Below, piece after piece: positions 44,928-55,465 of a DNA stretch of 64,000 nucleotides. Each line of letters opens with the position of its first letter. The first letter of the stretch is position 1. Position numbers and translations under genes: made by a program. This DNA is from G965216255 sp965216255 (GTDB lineage: Bacteria > Bacteroidota > Rhodothermia > Rhodothermales > Bin80): the NCBI GenBank assembly GCA_965216255.1, contig OZ244148.1, positions 2,232,001-2,296,000 on the forward strand, written 5' to 3'. The notes beneath the pieces were generated by a model. That model had not been told where the DNA came from. It did not search any database and was given only the letters and a program-made list of their open reading frames with translations.

Positions 44928-46278
44928 TATCCGTCCGGTGGAGTACATCTGATCTGTGTGGAGGGGTATTCGGGTTAGGGCAGACGACTCATGGATGGTT
45001 CCTCCGATACGGCAGCCGGATTGGCCCCTTACTTGAAGAATGCGGCACGGAGCCGGCGTGCGTTCCTCACGCGGAACGGTTTCTGCGAGGTTTCAATTGA
45101 ACTCTTCGGCCATAATGCACAACAGGAGACCACTCTCCATCTGGACGATCAACGGCCCGGCCGCCACCAGGCTATGAAAGCGGCCGCCGGGAGCCTTCAG
45201 CGCCCCGCCAAGCGCTTGTGCTTCGTAGCCATCCGTTCCGCTATACCGACCGGCAACACCTTACATGCGCCGTCGCCTCGGCGTCGGCACGGCCCCGATC
45301 AAGCGCAAGCAAGGCGGCTGCCCTGGACGGTGTGTTCAAAGCACCGGCTGACCCGAACGTCAGGTTGATTCGGTCCCGCTAGACACGACGACGCCGATCC
45401 CCAGAGAGTCGCGCCGACGGCCCCCTGGTAGGGAACGTCAATAACCGTAAGGAATAGACTTGCACCGCTAAACAGAGCAGATCCCCCACGATCCGACCTC
45501 GAATTCTTCGGCCATTCCTAACATTTCGTCGGAGATTGCCTGTCTCACGACTGGAGAGGCCTTGATGCGCGCCCACAACCTCATCCCTAATGCCGAAAGG
45601 GCTGGCTGCAGCCACCTTCCAGGCACCGCCGAGCCCGCATGGGTTAACTGCACGTGCTGCAGAATGCCTGGAACAGGGCTATTGCAATATTAGCATGGAT
45701 GTCCTTGGTAACCAAAGCGCAAGTGGGTTCCAAGGAAGGTTTGACGGGTTCGCATTGGCACACCACAGCGGGCCTGCAGGGCTCTCTCTACACTCTGGAC
45801 CAGATATGCAGCCCAGTTTCGTGGTGTACAGAGTTCTGCCGCAATTGGCGCACATTGGGCTCATAATGCCTGTAAAAGGGTAAATTCGAAATTGCTTGGC
45901 CTCGCCAACGCGAGGAAACCTAACCGCATACACTCTAATGTTCAATATACCCTCAACCGGCGCTACTAAGTCAGAAGTCTTGCGATTGCCTCTGTGTCCC
46001 GTGCCGACGCTTGGTGCCGCTCGCTGGCCACGGACGACATGGAGAGCGAAGGTGCTAGCCGGTAAGCGGGGGGCTTCCCTCGGGGACGGAACAGGTCTAC
46101 GCCGGGCAGAAAACGTACAGACATCCCAGCGCGCCTGCCTGCCGGAGACCGTGCCCGTGAAGACGCTCCGCGGGAAATCTGGTGCCGAAGCACGCCGGTG
46201 CCGGAGGCGCCATGAATTGGACGGCCGCGGCTCAACGGAAGCAGACCACTCAATGAAAACACATATAGCCGGCCCGTA
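44928..46278. other. Mobile-element graveyard upstream of the ASPIC/UnbV gene
   Basis: No intact gene. The stretches near 45080-45120 and 45500-45530 share a loosely repeated attcttcggccat-type sequence and may be parts of decayed transposons, but no protein family could be followed. The last 100 bases before 46279 should contain the promoter of the ASPIC/UnbV-TPR pair. Confidence 0.35.
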
Positions 46279-48090
46279 ATGCCTGAATTCAGCCCAATGC
46301 GTGGTGGGATTACCCCGCTCGTACCCTTGCGAGCATCGGCGTTTCGCCATTGGACATCCTCCCTCGTTATTTTCGGTCTTGCCTTTCTTGGCGCATCCTG
46401 TTCGGACCCCCCATCGTCCCGTGCGTCATTCGACGAGGATGAGACTACTTCCGTCCGCTTCACAGCCGTTGCGGAGCCGGCAGGCCTGGGTTCATTCCGG
46501 CACGTCAACGGAAGCTTTGATCAGTACTGGATGCCGGAACTTCTGGGGAGTGGAGGAGGCTTCATCGATTATGACGGCGACGGATGCCTGGACATTCTAC
46601 TCGTCGGAGGTGGAAGTCTCCCCGGTCGGCCTCAGGACAACGTGCCGGCACTGGCCCTATTCAGGAATAGCGGTGAGGGCACATTCACGGAAAAGACGGA
46701 TGAAGCGGGCCTGAGCAGTGTCCGAGCCTACGGTATGGGGATGGTTGCCGCCGATTACGATAACGACGGCGACCCGGATATTCTGCTGACTACGCTCCTT
46801 GAAAACAGGCTGTTCAGAAATGATGGCGGTGTCTTTCGGGAGATTGGTCGCGAGGCTGGCATCGCTGTTGGCGCCCGTTGGAGCGCCTCGGCCATGTTCT
46901 TTGACGCTGACCGTGACGGGCACCTGGATCTCTATATAGCCAACTACCTGCATTGGACCCCTGAAATAGATATAGTCTGCATGGACGTGGAGATCAGGGA
47001 TTACTGCAATCCACGAGACTACACGGGCGTGGAGGACCAGTTTTACCTCAACAACGGCGATGGGACCTTCTCCAACCGAACCGTAGCTGCAGGTTTCCGG
47101 GATGGACTTCACGCGCAGGAAGGCAAAGGGCTCGGCGTCAGTGAATTAGACTACAATAGTGACGGGTGGCCGGACGTATACGTCACGAACGACGGCGAGC
47201 GTAACTTCCTATTCAGGAACAACCAGGACGGAACTTTCTCCGAGACCGGTGGCCGCAGCGGCGTGGCCCTGGATCACAACGGCACACCACGGGCAGGCAT
47301 GGGGGTTGACACGGGTGTGATCGACAGCACGGGCGAGACTACCATTGTTGTCGGCAACTTTTCGGATGAGATGGTAGGCATCTGGCGACACGAAGGAAAC
47401 GGACTCTTCATGGACCGGGCGGCGGCATCACGCATAGGCTTCCCTACAATGCCGACGCTAACATTCGGCCTTGTCTTATTCGATGTCGACCTCGATACTG
47501 ATCTTGACGTTCTCTTGGGCAACGGCCATGTGTTGAAGTATGTATGGCAGAGGCAGGTTGGGGTAACATTCCGGCAACGGCCTCAACTTTTCCTTAACCG
47601 GGGTGACGGGATCTTCGATGTGGTCAACCACCAGCGTGGACCTCTCGCAAAATTGATGTTGGCCCGGGGGGTGGCCATCGGAGACTACGACCGGGATGGC
47701 GATCTCGATATACTCATGACCGACAATAACAGTCCGGTGCATCTATGGCGGAATAACTTACCGGCCGGTCATTTTCTACGGGTACGCTTGCAAGGAACCG
47801 TAACGAACCGCGATGCGATAGGGGCCCGCATTCGCGCCTATGTAGGCGGGCTCATGATGGAGCGAAGAATCCGCACCGGTTCGAGCTACCTGTCGCAATC
47901 TGAATTGACGGCCACGTTCGGATTAGGGGCCCGGCGCGCGGTTACATCGTTAGAGGTAATGTGGCCGAGTGGGCAGGTGGAACGGTTTGAGCAGGTGACA
48001 CCCGACCAAGAGGTGCTGCTTGTGGAGGGCTCGGGTGAGCTCGTCGCCCTCCCCGGCCGGATAAGGCGTTTGACCGCTGACAATGAATGA
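46279..48090 (+). CDS. CRTAC1-like FG-GAP/ASPIC-UnbV lipoprotein
   Basis: 603 residues. A signal with lipobox FLGASCSD (Cys near residue 41) precedes seven FG-GAP/VCBS-type blades, each with a calcium-binding DxDxDG loop: FIDYDGDGCLDILLVG, AADYDNDGDPDILLTT, FFDADRDGHLDLYIAN, ELDYNSDGWPDVYVTN and IGDYDRDGDLDILMTD. The C-terminus is an ASPIC/UnbV domain (NRDAIGARIRAYVGG, RTGSSYLSQSELTATFGLG, VMWPSGQVERFEQV). Such surface propellers are common in Bacteroidota, Planctomycetota and Acidobacteriota and bind calcium; ligands are mostly unknown. The next gene, a TPR lipoprotein, overlaps or follows closely, and the same pair exists as a relic at 57546-58917, so the two form a unit. Confidence 0.88.
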   Translation: MPEFSPMRGGITPLVPLRASAFRHWTSSLVIFGLAFLGASCSDPPSSRASFDEDETTSVRFTAVAEPAGLGSFRHVNGSFDQYWMPELLGSGGGFIDYDGDGCLDILLVGGGSLPGRPQDNVPALALFRNSGEGTFTEKTDEAGLSSVRAYGMGMVAADYDNDGDPDILLTTLLENRLFRNDGGVFREIGREAGIAVGARWSASAMFFDADRDGHLDLYIANYLHWTPEIDIVCMDVEIRDYCNPRDYTGVEDQFYLNNGDGTFSNRTVAAGFRDGLHAQEGKGLGVSELDYNSDGWPDVYVTNDGERNFLFRNNQDGTFSETGGRSGVALDHNGTPRAGMGVDTGVIDSTGETTIVVGNFSDEMVGIWRHEGNGLFMDRAAASRIGFPTMPTLTFGLVLFDVDLDTDLDVLLGNGHVLKYVWQRQVGVTFRQRPQLFLNRGDGIFDVVNHQRGPLAKLMLARGVAIGDYDRDGDLDILMTDNNSPVHLWRNNLPAGHFLRVRLQGTVTNRDAIGARIRAYVGGLMMERRIRTGSSYLSQSELTATFGLGARRAVTSLEVMWPSGQVERFEQVTPDQEVLLVEGSGELVALPGRIRRLTADNE

Positions 48091-48158
48091 ATTGTGCAAG
48101 TGCCCCATTCTCGAGACTGCGTGTTACCTTCTGGAATCAGGGTATCAAAGCAACGCAT

Positions 48159-49406
48159 ATGATTCAGCGGAACGGGCATTCGATCATCGTGCCGATGTGG
48201 ATCGTCTTTGCGCTTTTTTGGACGGGCTGTTCTTCGGATGACGCCAAGCTGACACGGACCGATGCACCGCCGCGCACAGTCGCTCCGGCCGTCCGAGACT
48301 TGTTGCTCGAAGGCCAGGAGGATTATCAGCTAGGCTTCTATCAAAGAGCATTGGCCCTGGCCGACAGCGCTGAAGCATACCATGGCGAACTAGCCGATAT
48401 TCATTTCTTGCGCGGCAATGTGTACCTGGGCATGAAACGGCTCGATGCCGCGAGAGAGGCCTTCCGTCAGGTCGTCAAACTGGACCCCACTCTTGCCGGT
48501 GCCTGGATGAAATTGGGAGACATTGAGCTTGAGTTCGGAAACCCCAACGAGGCCGTCCGTCTGTACAGAAAAGAGGAAGAAATCCACCCCCATTCCGCCT
48601 TATACGAACAACTAGGGCAAATTTATGCCGATGCCGGCGTGGCGGATAGCGCCCGGATGGCGTACAGCAATGCCATTGCACTGGACAGTTTGAACGCTAC
48701 CGCGCATATGATGTACGGGCAATTGCTGGAAAAGCTCGGGGACTACGACAGCGCCCTCATCTACTCTCGCAACGCGCTGGCGCTAAACCCGAACAGTCCA
48801 AATTATCAATTCGTTGTCGGATCTCAGCTCTTCCGGTCCGGCCATCCGGAAGAGGCCGGCAAATACCTCAAGCAAGCCGCCGACGCGTTGCCGCTGCACT
48901 ATCCCGCGCAGTACAACTTGGGGCAGGTGCTGCTTCGACTGGGCCGCGACGACGAGGCCCATTATTACCTTGTGCGAGCAGACTCGGCGCGGCTCCTCAT
49001 GGACCGGATTTCCCGCCTGGAGCAGGCTACCAGTTTCAATCCCTCTCAGATCGAAAACTGGAGGCGCCTTGGCCATCTTTATCGCACGGCAGAAATGTAC
49101 GACCGCGCGGTCGAGGCATTCAGCATGGCCGCCAGCATGCAGCCGGGAAATCTCGAAGTACAACGCAGCCTGGCAGAAACGCTAGTGGCGAGCGGTAATA
49201 CCGTTGAAGGAATCAAACTATTCTTGGCAATCCTCAGCTTTGACGAAACGAATGTGGACGTCTGGCTGCGCCTCGGCCTTGCGTATGCTGTGGTCGGCAT
49301 CTGTGATGAGGCCAAAATTGCCTGGGAGACCGCACTCAGGCACAGTCCCGGCAATGTTGCAGCAATGGGTTACCTTTCCGGACTGTGCCAGTACGTATCA
49401 GAGTAG
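48159..49406 (+). CDS. TPR-repeat lipoprotein
   Basis: 415 residues. The lipobox is in VFALFWTGCSSD (Cys near residue 22). Then come about nine tetratricopeptide repeats, for example ADIHFLRGNVYLGMKRLDAAREAFRQ, AGAWMKLGDIELEFGNPNEAVRLY, ALYEQLGQIYADAGVADSARMAY, AHMMYGQLLEKLGDYDSALIYS and VWLRLGLAYAVVGICDEAKIAW. ATG 48159 is chosen over the in-frame ATG at 48087, which overlaps the previous stop, because it alone gives the lipoprotein signal. TPR arrays bind partner proteins; the partner is probably the ASPIC/UnbV protein encoded next to it. Intact; ends in TAG. Confidence 0.85.
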   Translation: MIQRNGHSIIVPMWIVFALFWTGCSSDDAKLTRTDAPPRTVAPAVRDLLLEGQEDYQLGFYQRALALADSAEAYHGELADIHFLRGNVYLGMKRLDAAREAFRQVVKLDPTLAGAWMKLGDIELEFGNPNEAVRLYRKEEEIHPHSALYEQLGQIYADAGVADSARMAYSNAIALDSLNATAHMMYGQLLEKLGDYDSALIYSRNALALNPNSPNYQFVVGSQLFRSGHPEEAGKYLKQAADALPLHYPAQYNLGQVLLRLGRDDEAHYYLVRADSARLLMDRISRLEQATSFNPSQIENWRRLGHLYRTAEMYDRAVEAFSMAASMQPGNLEVQRSLAETLVASGNTVEGIKLFLAILSFDETNVDVWLRLGLAYAVVGICDEAKIAWETALRHSPGNVAAMGYLSGLCQYVSE

Positions 49407-50452
49407 GGTACGGGGGCGTTGCCGTCAATGATGAAGTCCCTTGGGGACCACCATACAAGCCGGATCGGTGACTGCCCTCAGAGCCGGATACGGAGGGGCC
49501 TGGGTTCATCGCTGTTTCGAGCCCGCCGCCGGGGGCCGCGTGGCCAGGGGCTGTGGCATTAGTGGCTCTCGAAGAAACGAAGCAGTTGCTTGGTCCTAGC
49601 AGGAGCGCCATCATTCTCACATAGACCCATCTGGGTGAGGCTGACAGGCTGTGGCACCGCCTGTACAGGTCCACTGGCACCGGGCTCGCTCAATGTGCTG
49701 TCATCCATCGAAACGTGAACGCGCGCCGCTATGTATCGCATCTACCCTCCCCCAGGTGTTAATCAACCGTTAGCGTGCTGACCACTGTGTGTGTATCAGG
49801 CCCAAGCTAAACAAATGCGCAGCTGCGGAGCCTGTTCGCAAAACCAGTCCCGCCGACTGAAAACCACACGCGCAACGAGAATTATGGAACCGAGGTGTTT
49901 CCCTCCGATATGGCACAGAATAAGATGATCTCCATGGCCAGTGTCTGTGATTTCAACCTGCAACAAGAAAATTGAATTCGACCCCGTGGCCTTGCACGGC
50001 GCCACGTCTCGCGTGCGGCAGCACCATACGCTACGAACCTTACCCGGTCACCAACCAATTCTTTTGTGGCGGCAGTGATGCGTTGCGCTTGAAGGCCGTC
50101 ACTTGCTTTCAACCGCAAAACCTTCAATGTGGAGGTTAAGGAGGTGATTCGCACGTAGCCCGACAATGCCTTGGTATAGTAGGATATTATTTCAAGTGAA
50201 GATTACATGAAGAGTTTTGGCTTGACCTCTGGAGAAGCGACCGGGCGGCTTCGACGGCTAATCAATCTGGTATTCGCGTGCTAAGCCCCGAAGGACCATA
50301 ACGCATGATTTCGGTTTCGACGGGCGCTGCCACTATCTCTGAACGCGCGCTCACCAGCAAGAGAGCTGGCTATCGCAAGGGCATATCGTGGGTTCTCCTT
50401 ACCGTGCCCGATCGCTTCTCCATAGGCCATTTCTTTGGTTACAAGATACGAG
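49407..50452. other. Unexplained kilobase before the IS110 remnant
   Basis: No gene could be supported. A minus-strand stretch around 49880-50160 (containing ASDGLQAQRITAATKELVGDRVRF in one frame) has protein-like character but no family that I recognise. The part next to 50453 must include the 3' end of the IS110 element. Confidence 0.35.
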
Positions 50453-51591
50453 TCAGGCGGCCTTCGGCAACGGCGAGCCCGTGTGCATACGCAACGCCTC
50501 CCAGAGAAAGCCCGCCAGTTCACGCGCCACCGCCGTGTTGGCCACGCATCGCGACTTCGTCTGACTCAGTTTGCGGAATCTCTTGTACAGCCGGCACTGG
50601 GCCTTCCATGCCAGTAGAACGACCTCGGCCGAGACGCCCTGCTGCCGTTCGCGTAGCACTTTACTGCACCGCGGCGGGACTGCATACTTCCATGCTGTAG
50701 ATACCAGTGCCTTCCGCACCTGCGTATTACCCGTCTTCGTGATGGAACCGCGTTGCGTGTGATCTGCCGAGCTGTACTCGCTCGGCACCAGACCCAGAAA
50801 TGCCATCAACTGGCGCGGATGCGCGAAGCGACGGATATCTCCCAACTCGCACACCAGCGTCATGGCCGTCACAAAGCCAATGCCCCGGAAGGCCATCAGC
50901 ACCCCCATGGGCTCTCTGTAGCGGTCCTTTTCGGCCTCCTCTGCCAGTTGCTGTTCCAGTCTGTGCACTTCCTGCTCCAGATACGTCAGATTGTGCAGAT
51001 ACGTCTGCAGCGTGACCTGGTCCACCGCCCTTGCCGGCAAGGCGCGAATCCACTTCCGATGGGCCTTCGTCCAGTTTGTGGCACCGGTGTACCGAAAGCC
51101 CCGGGTCTGAATGAAAGACAGGATCCGCAGCTTGGTGCGCGTGATAGACTCCACCAGGTCAGCGCGGCAGCGCAAAAGGGACCGGGCTGCTTCCTGCTCC
51201 TCTTCCGGTACGCACACCGGCGTCAGCAGCCCTTTGGCATACAGCGTGGCCAGCTTCATCGCATCCCGTCGATCAGTCTTGATACGCTCGCCCGGTCGAC
51301 GCGGAATGGATGAGGGGCGATCACGTCGCAGTGCACGCCCTGCACCTGCAGCGCACGCTGCAGGCCGAATCCGCAGGACGACGCTTCGTAGCAGCAACGA
51401 ACCTCGCCGTAGCGCCTCTGTAACTTCTGCACATACTTGCGGATTCTCGGCATGTCGTGCGGCAACTGCCGCTCGTCAATTACCTCGCCCGTGCTGTCGT
51501 CGTACACGCAAAGCGCAATGGTCTTCTTGTGCACGTCCATGCCGACAACCAGCGAGGAGGCCGAAGTGAATGTTGGAGTGTATCTTTGCAT
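50453..51591 (-). pseudogene. IS110-family transposase, frameshifted
   Basis: The N-terminal DEDD (RuvC-like) part, from ATG 51591, has VVGMDVHKKTIALCVYDD with the first Asp, VRCCYEASSCGFGLQRAL and VHCDVIAP. A one-base loss in a C run (complement near 51313-51317) shifts the frame; the correct frame continues IPRRPGERIKTDRRDAMKLA with the later acidic residues, then a long coiled segment and the C-terminal transposase_20 domain: FRGIGFVTAMTLVCELGD, FAHPRQLMAFLGLVPSEYSS, GSITKTGNTQVRKALV and a terminal LSQTKSRC region including the catalytic-Ser environment. Without correction the protein is split. IS110 elements recombine through a bridge RNA made from non-coding sequence at one element end. 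Confidence 0.85.
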
Positions 51592-51623
51592 GAGGCTGTT
51601 CCGGTTTGGGTGAATGTGGTGAA

Positions 51624-51640
51624 CGAGCTAATGTAGCTCG
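51624..51640. repeat. Perfect 7-bp hairpin at the IS110 end
   Basis: cgagcta, loop atg, tagctcg: a 7-bp perfect stem with a 3-base loop in the 70 bases between the IS110 start codon (51591) and the neighbouring gene (51661). Its position fits a structural element of the IS110 end or part of a guide (bridge) RNA, but the non-coding stretch is short for a whole bridge RNA. Confidence 0.45.
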
Positions 51641-51660
51641 CCCAGCCGGAGCAGTCCCTA

Positions 51661-52752
51661 CTATAAGATCTCTGTCGCCGTCTCCGCTAGCGGCCGCCGG
51701 GCCACTTCGTCTCCGTTAATGAAGAATAGGACATCGTCTGGTCCGGCCTCGATGGCGAGGACATTCGTAGCCGTGCCTCGTGTATCCGCGCCAAATGTGA
51801 CAATGGAAGCGCTCTGGGTCCAGTCATCTAGCGTTGCAGTCTCGTCACCCATACGCCGCCGCTTGATCAGAAACTCGCCACTATTGCGCACGAGGAAGTA
51901 ATCGTACGACAGGTCATTGCCTCTCAGGTTTTTACCACCTATGAAGAGGCCGTACCCTTCGTTACGCCCCTGTGGATCATACAAGTTAATTTCGTCTTCG
52001 ACGCGAAAAGATCCGGAAGCGGTACTCGCCGGATGGTAAAAGACGGCTGCCGGACCGGTTGTAATGTGCCATCCCGGAGTCATGTTTACGAAGAAGACAT
52101 CCACTGAGTCCGTCGCCGAGCCGACCGTAACCGTGCTGTCAGGCTTATCAAGGCGGACCATCCAATACGGGGGCATTTGCATGTCTTCCCCCGGCGGTTG
52201 AAGTGGGTCAGGCCGCTCGTAGACCGGATTCACGACCGACGGTTTCGTTTCGATCACCATGCGCAGGGTATCCAGCATGGCTGCCTGGTGGGAGGCCATC
52301 ATGGGCTTCATGAGTGGGAGCAGCGCTCGCCATAGGAAGGAAGAGCCCCGAATCGAAACCGATTGTGCAATTTGGGTATGGTCCACCTTAGCAGCATCAA
52401 AAGTAACCACCGTTTGACCGGTAAAGAATTCTGTCTCGAGGTCGAAGCTGAAACGCTCGTTCGGCACGATTACGGTCACCGTTTCGTCCACGTAGACATC
52501 GCCTGCAAAGTGCAGTCGGTAGCGGCTCCCTACGGCCTCAGGCTCTCCTGAGAGCTGCTCGGCATGCGTAAATTCCGTAAGCCACTCCGGCATACGGTCG
52601 GAATCCGTAAACGTGGCCCATGCAGCCTCGACCGGTGCACGTACGTCGGTCGTCGTCGTGTAATCCACCTGTTTTACAAAGAGCCCGACAATCAGAATAG
52701 CTGTCAGGACCCCGGAGAGCAGGATCCCTAGAATCTGGAGTATCCGTTTCAT
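51661..52752 (-). CDS. SRPBCC-domain protein with concanavalin-like C-terminal part, probably truncated by IS110
   Basis: 363 residues from ATG 52752. A membrane helix (KRILQILGILLSGVLTAILIVGLFV) is followed by a SRPBCC/polyketide-cyclase-like domain (VDYTTTTDVRAPVEAAWATFTDSDRMPEWL; residues about 30-190), known to bind hydrophobic ligands, and then a region like DUF1080/LamG proteins: YWMVRLDKPDSTVTVG, GWHITTGPAAVFYHPAS, GYGLFIGGKNL and DVLFFINGDEVARRPLAETATEIL. The family normally goes on for about 15-20 more residues with a final strand; here the stop falls exactly at the IS110 border, suggesting that the last strand has been lost. Function unknown. Confidence 0.65.
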   Translation of the reverse strand: MKRILQILGILLSGVLTAILIVGLFVKQVDYTTTTDVRAPVEAAWATFTDSDRMPEWLTEFTHAEQLSGEPEAVGSRYRLHFAGDVYVDETVTVIVPNERFSFDLETEFFTGQTVVTFDAAKVDHTQIAQSVSIRGSSFLWRALLPLMKPMMASHQAAMLDTLRMVIETKPSVVNPVYERPDPLQPPGEDMQMPPYWMVRLDKPDSTVTVGSATDSVDVFFVNMTPGWHITTGPAAVFYHPASTASGSFRVEDEINLYDPQGRNEGYGLFIGGKNLRGNDLSYDYFLVRNSGEFLIKRRRMGDETATLDDWTQSASIVTFGADTRGTATNVLAIEAGPDDVLFFINGDEVARRPLAETATEIL

Positions 52753-52847
52753 ACGTGCGACGGTAGCAGAATTGCAAATAGGCGACAGCTCCATGGCCGG
52801 CAGTTACCACTAAAGGGCAGGTTGGCCCAACCCAGCGTTACAGACCG

Positions 52848-54061
52848 CTAGGTGAGATGGTACCAATCTCTGGGGACGTGAATATCGGTGGCGCCCAGGA
52901 AGGACGCCAGGCTTGAAAGTACACCTCGGAGCCCAGCGCTAAACGCGCCATCCGGCTGGAATCCAGGCTCCAGATGGACGCGCTTGATCTCAAACACGCC
53001 GCGACTGCGGTGCATCTTGGGATCCACCCTGCCGACCAGTTGGCCGTTGTGTAGGATTGGGAGCACGTAGTAACCATAGGTGCGCTTGGGTGGCGGGACG
53101 TATAACTCCACGCGGTAGTGGAACCCCAGCAAGTCTTCGGCCCGCTGCCTCTGCCATAGTAGTGAATCGAACGGGCAAATCAGGGTGGTCCCCAGCGGCT
53201 CCGGGGCACGCTCAAGTTCATCAAGATGCTCAGAAAGCCCGTAGAAGGGGCCGCCGAGCCCATTCACACAGACTTCGACGATACGCCCTGCCTTTAAATG
53301 CGGGCGATTATGCGCTTGCGTACAGCCGCCTTCGGGCTTGGGGCCGTCCAGTAGTTGACGAGATGCTTTTCGCTGGCAATGCCGTTACCTGAAAGGCCGA
53401 TCCGTAGCCAGCTGTCCTCATAGGCTGCTGTTCGAACCGGCGTTGCCGCAGGATAGACACGCTCCGCCAAATCGTACACCCTCCGGAAATGCCGCCTGCT
53501 CCGCACCGCGACTCTACCTGCGTGCCAGAGAACCTGCAAGGCCCGTTTATCTTCCTTTGGATATGGAATGCCTAAGCTCTCTGCATTGCGCGTGTCCGAA
53601 GGCCTGGTTTCGAAGGCATTACTCTCAAGAGGGCCCTCTCTTCGAAGTCTGCCCAATACACGCCGCTTGGAAGCAGTCGACGCGTTATACCGATCCCACC
53701 AGGCCGCATTGCGCCATCTTTCGGGCGGGAAGGCGCGCATTCGCCGCAATCCAAAGGGCAAGTGTGAGATAGGCAGAATCGAAGCCTCATGCCCCCAATA
53801 TTCGTACGCAGCCCGATCGTCATAAACCCACGTATCGACCAGCCTCTTGTCGTAAGATCCAAAGCGACTCCATAGCGTGAGATAGTGGGCGCGGTCTGCG
53901 ACATTGATGCTATCCAGCTGCAACCCGCCTGTCCTTGTCAGATGGTCGACGAGTACTTCCCTCGTAAGGGGCACAATGCCCCGTGGTCTTGAAAGGCCCT
54001 GGCGCAACAACCACAGCCGCGTTACCAATGCACGGCTAACAGTGGCAGGTCTTTTGGACAT
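52848..54061 (-). pseudogene. YcaQ-like winged-helix DNA glycosylase, frameshifted
   Basis: From ATG 54061 the first part reads LVTRLWLLRQGLSRPRG, GGLQLDSINVADRAHYLTLWSRFGSYD, YEYWGHEASILPISHLPFGLRRM and WHAGRVAVRSRRHFRRVYDLAERV, the layout of the YcaQ/AlkX family (HTH_42), DNA glycosylases that unhook interstrand crosslinks. A one-base loss near 53292-53298 (in atttaaa) shifts the frame. The second part continues KAGRIVEVCVNG, then LGTTLICPFDSLLWQRQRAEDLLGFHYRVELYVPPPKRTYGYYVLPILHNGQLVGRVDPK, with the highly conserved PFDSLLWxRxR block. With one base restored the protein would be about 404 residues and full length. Confidence 0.85.
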
Positions 54062-54583
54062 TCGAGAAATTTCGGCATTCTTATGCTCCGGTGCGGCACA
54101 GAATGGATATCGTTCGACCCAAAGCTATACAGCACGCCGCGCATACCTGCGGGATCTACTGCCGGTACCGCATACCGGCAGTCGCTCAGGACAATCCTCG
54201 CTCTCCTTGCGTGGCACTCTTGCCGTGATATTCTGGGCAACAATGGAGGGAAAGCCGAATCGCACAGTCGGCCAAGATAGCGCATCGGCTACCGTGGGAC
54301 ACCTCAAGCTACGGAAGAAGGACGTTGTCCTCGCACAACCTATTTCAGACGCACCGGCCCGTATACATTGCGGCTTCCTCTGCAGGTCATCCAATGCTGT
54401 GAGCCAGAGCACGCACCGTGGCCGCATGTTGAAAAACCACTTCTGCAATCAACGTGTCGGCCTGTGCCGCGCATTCGCCCTGTGATGGTTTAATTGGGGA
54501 ATTATTGTGTCTGCGAGTGCCCAGTCTTGCGCGGGATCCGCAACGGGATAACCCCGACCAGCCAGTATCGTTGCGCCTGCGCG
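54062..54583. other. Stretch with no recognised gene
   Basis: Lies between the YcaQ-like gene start and the TonB receptor relic. It may contain further eroded receptor sequence, but no motif could be confirmed on either strand. Confidence 0.3.
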
Positions 54584-55465
54584 CTACGTTCTGTAGGTGC
54601 TGCATTGCGTTACTCCAGACTGTGATTGACAAGACCATTTCGTGTGAGCAGAAGGCCGACAAACGCCGCAATGTCCGCCTATGCCCCCGCGTCCGTGAAA
54701 GCACGGCCCACCTTGCGTTTTCACCCGGACACCGGCGGAAGCGTCGCGGAGTAGCAGAATGAAATGGCCAGCCACCGCATCCGAGCCGTATTGCGCTGCA
54801 GCCCCGTGCCACAGAGATTCGATCTGTTTGATGGCAATGCCGGCAACCATATTCAAATCCGCCGCTTTTGGACCTAGCTTAAGGCAATGGCCGGAGGGCG
54901 CGGTAGAGGCCGACAGATGGCGACGCTTGCCATTTGCGAGAACCACAACGTTGCCAGTCGGCAAGCCTTTAGGCGTGGCCTCACCATCTATACCATGAAT
55001 CAGCACATGTTTGGCGGGAACCTGCGCTCTGAGTACATCATCCACATCCGTGCCCGGCGGTGCGGCAAAATCTCTGGGACCAAGCACATCCACGGGCGCG
55101 GCCGCATCAAACGCCCGACGCCGCAGACGGCGTGGACCCACGATGCAGACTTCATCCAGTCCCATCACCCGTTCACGCGCCCAGCGTCCTGGCACCTTCA
55201 GAAAGGCACAACCGCTGCCCGACGAATCTCACAATGGAAAACTACAGGAAATCATCCGGTCAACGGAATTGGATTGTATACCCCGGCCGTTTGAGGTCGC
55301 CCCGACGGCTGCGCCCTACATTATTTCGGCAATGTCCGGTATCGGCTCACCCGTATCACCGGCTACTACCTTACCGGTCACCGCCACATGCGCCTCTGCG
55401 ACTTGATGGGCCATGACAACGAAGAACAGCAACCGGAGCGCGCGTGTTGTCATGGCGTGTTTCAT
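54584..55465 (-). pseudogene. Relic of a TonB-dependent receptor (N-terminus and plug)
   Basis: From ATG 55465 there is a signal peptide (TTRALRLLFFVVMAHQVAEA) and a carboxypeptidase-regulatory-like strand (VAVTGKVVAGDTGEPIPD) ending in TAG. Further on, in another frame, the plug is recognisable: AAAPVDVLGPRDFA, TDVDDVLRAQVPAKHVLIHGIDGEAT, GLPTGNVVVLANGKRRHLSAS, KAADLNMVAGIAIKQIES and WHGAAAQYGSDAVAGHFILLLRDASAGVRVKTQGG. This corresponds to receptors with VxxNGKRRH and DGAAAQYGSDA motifs. The beta-barrel is missing. Decayed outer-membrane receptor; substrate unknown. Confidence 0.75.

Noticed and set aside
49882..50166. 94-codon minus-strand frame with protein-like composition
   Set aside because: No start context, no family resemblance and no neighbour support; kept only as part of an unexplained stretch.
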